Source: an uncultured Verrucomicrobiota bacterium
Lineage (GTDB): Bacteria > Verrucomicrobiota > Kiritimatiellia > RFP12 > UBA1067
Assembly: GCA_947305585.1 (NCBI GenBank)
Contig: CAMZDY010000022.1
Coordinates: 1-14,810, forward strand
Reading direction: 5' to 3'
DNA length: 14,810 bases
Below, piece by piece: positions 12,898 through 14,810 of this stretch. The notes beneath the pieces were generated by a model. That model worked only from the letters and a program-made list of their open reading frames with translations, ran no database searches and was not told the origin of the DNA. Position numbers and translations under genes: made by a program. The stretch's first letter is position 1; each line of letters begins with the position of its first letter.

Positions 12898-13925
12898 CAG
12901 AACGCCTTGGAATAATGGGACAGCAACTGGTCGAGGATGTCGACGAACTTGACCGGCCAGAGCCGGGTGGGGAGCTGCGCCTCCAACGGCGAGCCGATGA
13001 ACTCGGGAAGCCCCGACAGGAAGTCGAGCCCGGTCAAAGCTTCCAGTTCGTCAACCGAAGCGAGATATCTTGCGGCATAGGCGCCATAGGGAACGTCATA
13101 CGGCAGGATTACCGCCAGCGCCCGCACGTCGTAGCCGTCCTGCGCCACTACGAGCATGTAGAATTTGTTCGGCACGTCGATGCCGGTGTCGCCGATGCAG
13201 GTGCGGGCGGTGTCGTCGGAAACGCAACCTACGATCACCCAGATCTCGCCGTATTTGCGCGTCCAGTATTCGGCGATCCGGTGTTCCAGCTCCCGCCACA
13301 CGCCGCGATTGAGTTCGGCGGTCTGCGGAGCGATGTTGGACATGAGGAAAGTGCGCTTCTGCAGCCACTCGCCATAGCGGGTGACGATGGCGTAGTTGGG
13401 CGCCATGTGTCCCCGGTCGTAGCCGCTCTTCTTGTAGTCGTCGGGGGAAGGGCAGTTGGGCGCCTGGTTGTCGCGCGAAAAGTTGGGCCGCTCGCCAGAA
13501 GCGTGTCTGGCGTCCTCTACCACGTGGTACGCCACCCACACCGGATGGCGTAAACTCGGGCTCCACCCGATCTTGAATTCGCCCCGATCCAGCACGATGA
13601 TGTCGTCCGGCGCGGGACTGCCCATTCTCGCCGGCTCGCCCGCGAAACACACTTCGCCCGACGGAGCTACGGTGTCGTATTCGTAAACGCAATCGTTGCC
13701 GGTGAATCCCAGCGAGTCGGTGATGTCGCTTACGGGATTGCCGATCCATTCCAGAACCGAAGCGATCTCGGGATAGCTCCGTTCGTACCGGTCGAGCCAC
13801 TTCCGGGGATGGTGCACGAACCATTCGCCCAGCGTGGCGTAGATGGCGAAAACGACCAGCAGGACGGAAGCCACCTTCCAAGACGGCTTCCGCCCCCCGG
13901 TCCCTCTTTTCCTTCTTCTCGTCAC
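12897..13925 (-). CDS. Membrane-anchored DNA/RNA non-specific endonuclease (DRGH type)
   Basis: The 342-residue protein belongs to the NUC1/EndoG/NucA family of beta-beta-alpha metal nucleases. DRGHMAPN (170-177) holds the general-base histidine H173, and the downstream PQTAELNRGVWRELE (200-214) holds the metal-binding asparagine N206. A basic N-terminus (TRRRKR) and one hydrophobic helix (about 17-35) suggest anchoring in the inner membrane with the nuclease in the periplasm. About 80 residues of unassigned sequence lie between the anchor and the catalytic domain. The start is GTG at 13925-13923, overlapping the zinc ribbon stop by 4 nt (GTGA). Family members act in nutrient acquisition, DNA uptake-linked degradation or killing. 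No immunity-like inhibitor (NuiA type) is visible next to it. Catalytic activity is likely; the biological role is open. Confidence 0.88.
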   Translation of the reverse strand: MTRRRKRGTGGRKPSWKVASVLLVVFAIYATLGEWFVHHPRKWLDRYERSYPEIASVLEWIGNPVSDITDSLGFTGNDCVYEYDTVAPSGEVCFAGEPARMGSPAPDDIIVLDRGEFKIGWSPSLRHPVWVAYHVVEDARHASGERPNFSRDNQAPNCPSPDDYKKSGYDRGHMAPNYAIVTRYGEWLQKRTFLMSNIAPQTAELNRGVWRELEHRIAEYWTRKYGEIWVIVGCVSDDTARTCIGDTGIDVPNKFYMLVVAQDGYDVRALAVILPYDVPYGAYAARYLASVDELEALTGLDFLSGLPEFIGSPLEAQLPTRLWPVKFVDILDQLLSHYSKAF

Positions 13926-14155
13926 AGATCCCCCAACTCGATGCGGATCGTCCGGCTCTTCATGGCGCCGGTGTTGATTTCATGGTCGTCGCCCGCCCCG
14001 TGGCGCACGACGCCGTCATCCTTGTTGTCCGGCACCACGATCTGCGCCCCGCAGGCGGGGCACAGCGTGGTTTCGCCGATCATGTCGAGCGTAGCCTCGA
14101 TTTCGGTTCCGCACTTCTCGCAGAGGAAACTGGTGAAGTTGGCTTCGTCGCCCAT
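13922..14155 (-). CDS. Small zinc ribbon protein of unknown function
   Basis: The 77-residue protein has two CxxC knuckles, C12/C15 (CEKC) and C32/C35 (CPAC), in the pattern CxxCG-x16-CPxCG followed by QIVVP. This is the common four-cysteine zinc ribbon. The C-terminal half (43-77) is polar, ending in MKSRTIRIELGDL, and has no domain I recognise. There is no signal peptide or membrane segment, so it is probably cytoplasmic. The ATG is 3 nt after the nagB stop with a GGGAAAG-like site in the nagB tail, and its stop overlaps the nuclease start. Such ribbons occur in regulators and in many small proteins without known function. Confidence 0.8.
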   Translation of the reverse strand: MGDEANFTSFLCEKCGTEIEATLDMIGETTLCPACGAQIVVPDNKDDGVVRHGAGDDHEINTGAMKSRTIRIELGDL

Positions 14156-14158
14156 CGC

Positions 14159-14810
14159 TTACTTTCCCATCTTGGTGGCGCTGCGCCACGCGTAGTACTT
14201 TTTCAGCTTGAGCTTCTTGGCGGCAGCTTCGTCGCAGAAGATCCAGGCGTCGTTGTGCGCCTGCAGGGCCGAAGCGGTGCAGAACTGGGACATCGGACCT
14301 TCCACGCAGCCCTTGACCGCATCCTGCTTGTTCTCGCCGAACGCCAGCATGATGATCTTCTTGGCTTCGCAAATGGTCCCCACGCCCATCGAAAGGGCGC
14401 TCTTGGGCACGGCGTCCATGTCGCCCTTGAAGAAGAGGCGGGCATTGTCCTTGACCGTCGAAGGTGTGAGATACACGATCGAGGTGCGGCTGTTGAGCGA
14501 GGTTCCGGGCTCGTTGAAGGCGATGTGTCCGTCGGAGCCGATGCCCAGCACTTGGATGTCGATGCCGCCGGCCTTCTTGATCTGCGCCTCGTAAGCCTTG
14601 CACTCCTTGGCGGGATCCTTGGCCATGCCGTTGAGGACGTGGGTGTTGGAGAGCTTGATGTCGATCTTCTTGAAGAGGTTCTCGTTCATGAAGTAACGGT
14701 AGCTCTGGTCGTGCGTGCCGGGCAGACCCACGTATTCGTCGAGGTTCCAGCTCTTAACTTCCTTGTAGCTGACCTTCTTGGCCTTGACCGCCTTGGCCAT
14801 CTCGTTGTAC
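14159..14810 (-). CDS. nagB: Glucosamine-6-phosphate deaminase NagB, 5' end cut by window edge
   Basis: NagB converts glucosamine 6-phosphate to fructose 6-phosphate and ammonia, the last committed step of N-acetylglucosamine and amino-sugar catabolism. The visible 216 residues show NLDEYVGL (catalytic Asp), QSYRYFM, GIGSDGHIAFNEPG (the Asp-Gly-His-Ile-x-Phe-Asn-Glu-Pro signature) and the allosteric/active-site region MGVGTICEAKKIIMLAFGENK, followed by EGPMSQFCTASALQAH. Typical NagB is about 260 residues, and the missing part is the N-terminal phosphate loop (GSTP). An ATG at 14800 exists, but the frame stays open to the edge and starting there would remove the phosphate loop, so the true start lies outside the window. 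It is the first visible gene of the - strand operon. Confidence 0.93.
   Translation of the reverse strand, partial: YNEMAKAVKAKKVSYKEVKSWNLDEYVGLPGTHDQSYRYFMNENLFKKIDIKLSNTHVLNGMAKDPAKECKAYEAQIKKAGGIDIQVLGIGSDGHIAFNEPGTSLNSRTSIVYLTPSTVKDNARLFFKGDMDAVPKSALSMGVGTICEAKKIIMLAFGENKQDAVKGCVEGPMSQFCTASALQAHNDAWIFCDEAAAKKLKLKKYYAWRSATKMGK

Noticed and set aside
12897..14155. Zinc ribbon plus nuclease as a toxin-immunity pair
   Set aside because: The zinc ribbon comes first and shows no similarity I recognise to nuclease inhibitors, and the nuclease appears membrane-anchored rather than a secreted toxin with a delivery domain.

Overview
The window looks like a chromosomal housekeeping segment of a GC-rich, Gram-negative-type bacterium, most plausibly in the Planctomycetota-Verrucomicrobiota-Chlamydiota (PVC) group. 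The taxonomic guess rests on LL-diaminopimelate aminotransferase (DapL), type II secretion pseudopilins with a GspK, and the general protein style. The short IspG argues against Chlamydiae and Bacteroidetes, where I recall a long-insert form. The assignment is inference; no rRNA or other marker is present.

Layout. Positions 1-118 are the only clear non-coding stretch and hold a strong sigma70-type promoter with an extended -10. From 119 to 12007 thirteen genes run on the + strand with no gap larger than 4 nt: dxr, rseP, ispG, a Wzy_C/O-antigen-ligase-like membrane protein, dapL, gspG, gspH, gspI, gspJ, gspK, folD, rluD, trmB. From 14810 back to 12010 four genes run on the - strand: nagB (5' end cut by the window edge), a small zinc ribbon protein, a membrane-anchored DRGH nuclease and a YkuD L,D-transpeptidase. 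The two operons converge with 2 nt between stop codons. There is no stretch over 300 bases without a gene, and I saw no RNA gene, IS element, CRISPR array or long repeat.

How the genes fit together. dxr and ispG are the second and the penultimate steps of the MEP isoprenoid pathway, which feeds undecaprenyl phosphate. The ligase-like protein probably uses an undecaprenyl-linked glycan. dapL makes LL-DAP for peptidoglycan and lysine, and the L,D-transpeptidase on the opposite strand acts on DAP-containing stem peptides. RseP is an envelope intramembrane protease. The five pseudopilins form the tip and body of a type II secretion pseudopilus, but the other secretion genes (C, D, E, F, L, M) are not here. 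folD, rluD and trmB add one-carbon metabolism and RNA modification.

Most of the window is ordinary core metabolism. The parts most worth a second look are the nearly leaderless dxr promoter, the gspG/gspH junction (same reading frame, one stop codon, TTG start, poor ribosome binding site), the alanine at the -1 cleavage position in three of five pseudopilins, the ligase-like gene placed close to the pseudopilins, and the nagB-zinc ribbon-nuclease-transpeptidase cassette.
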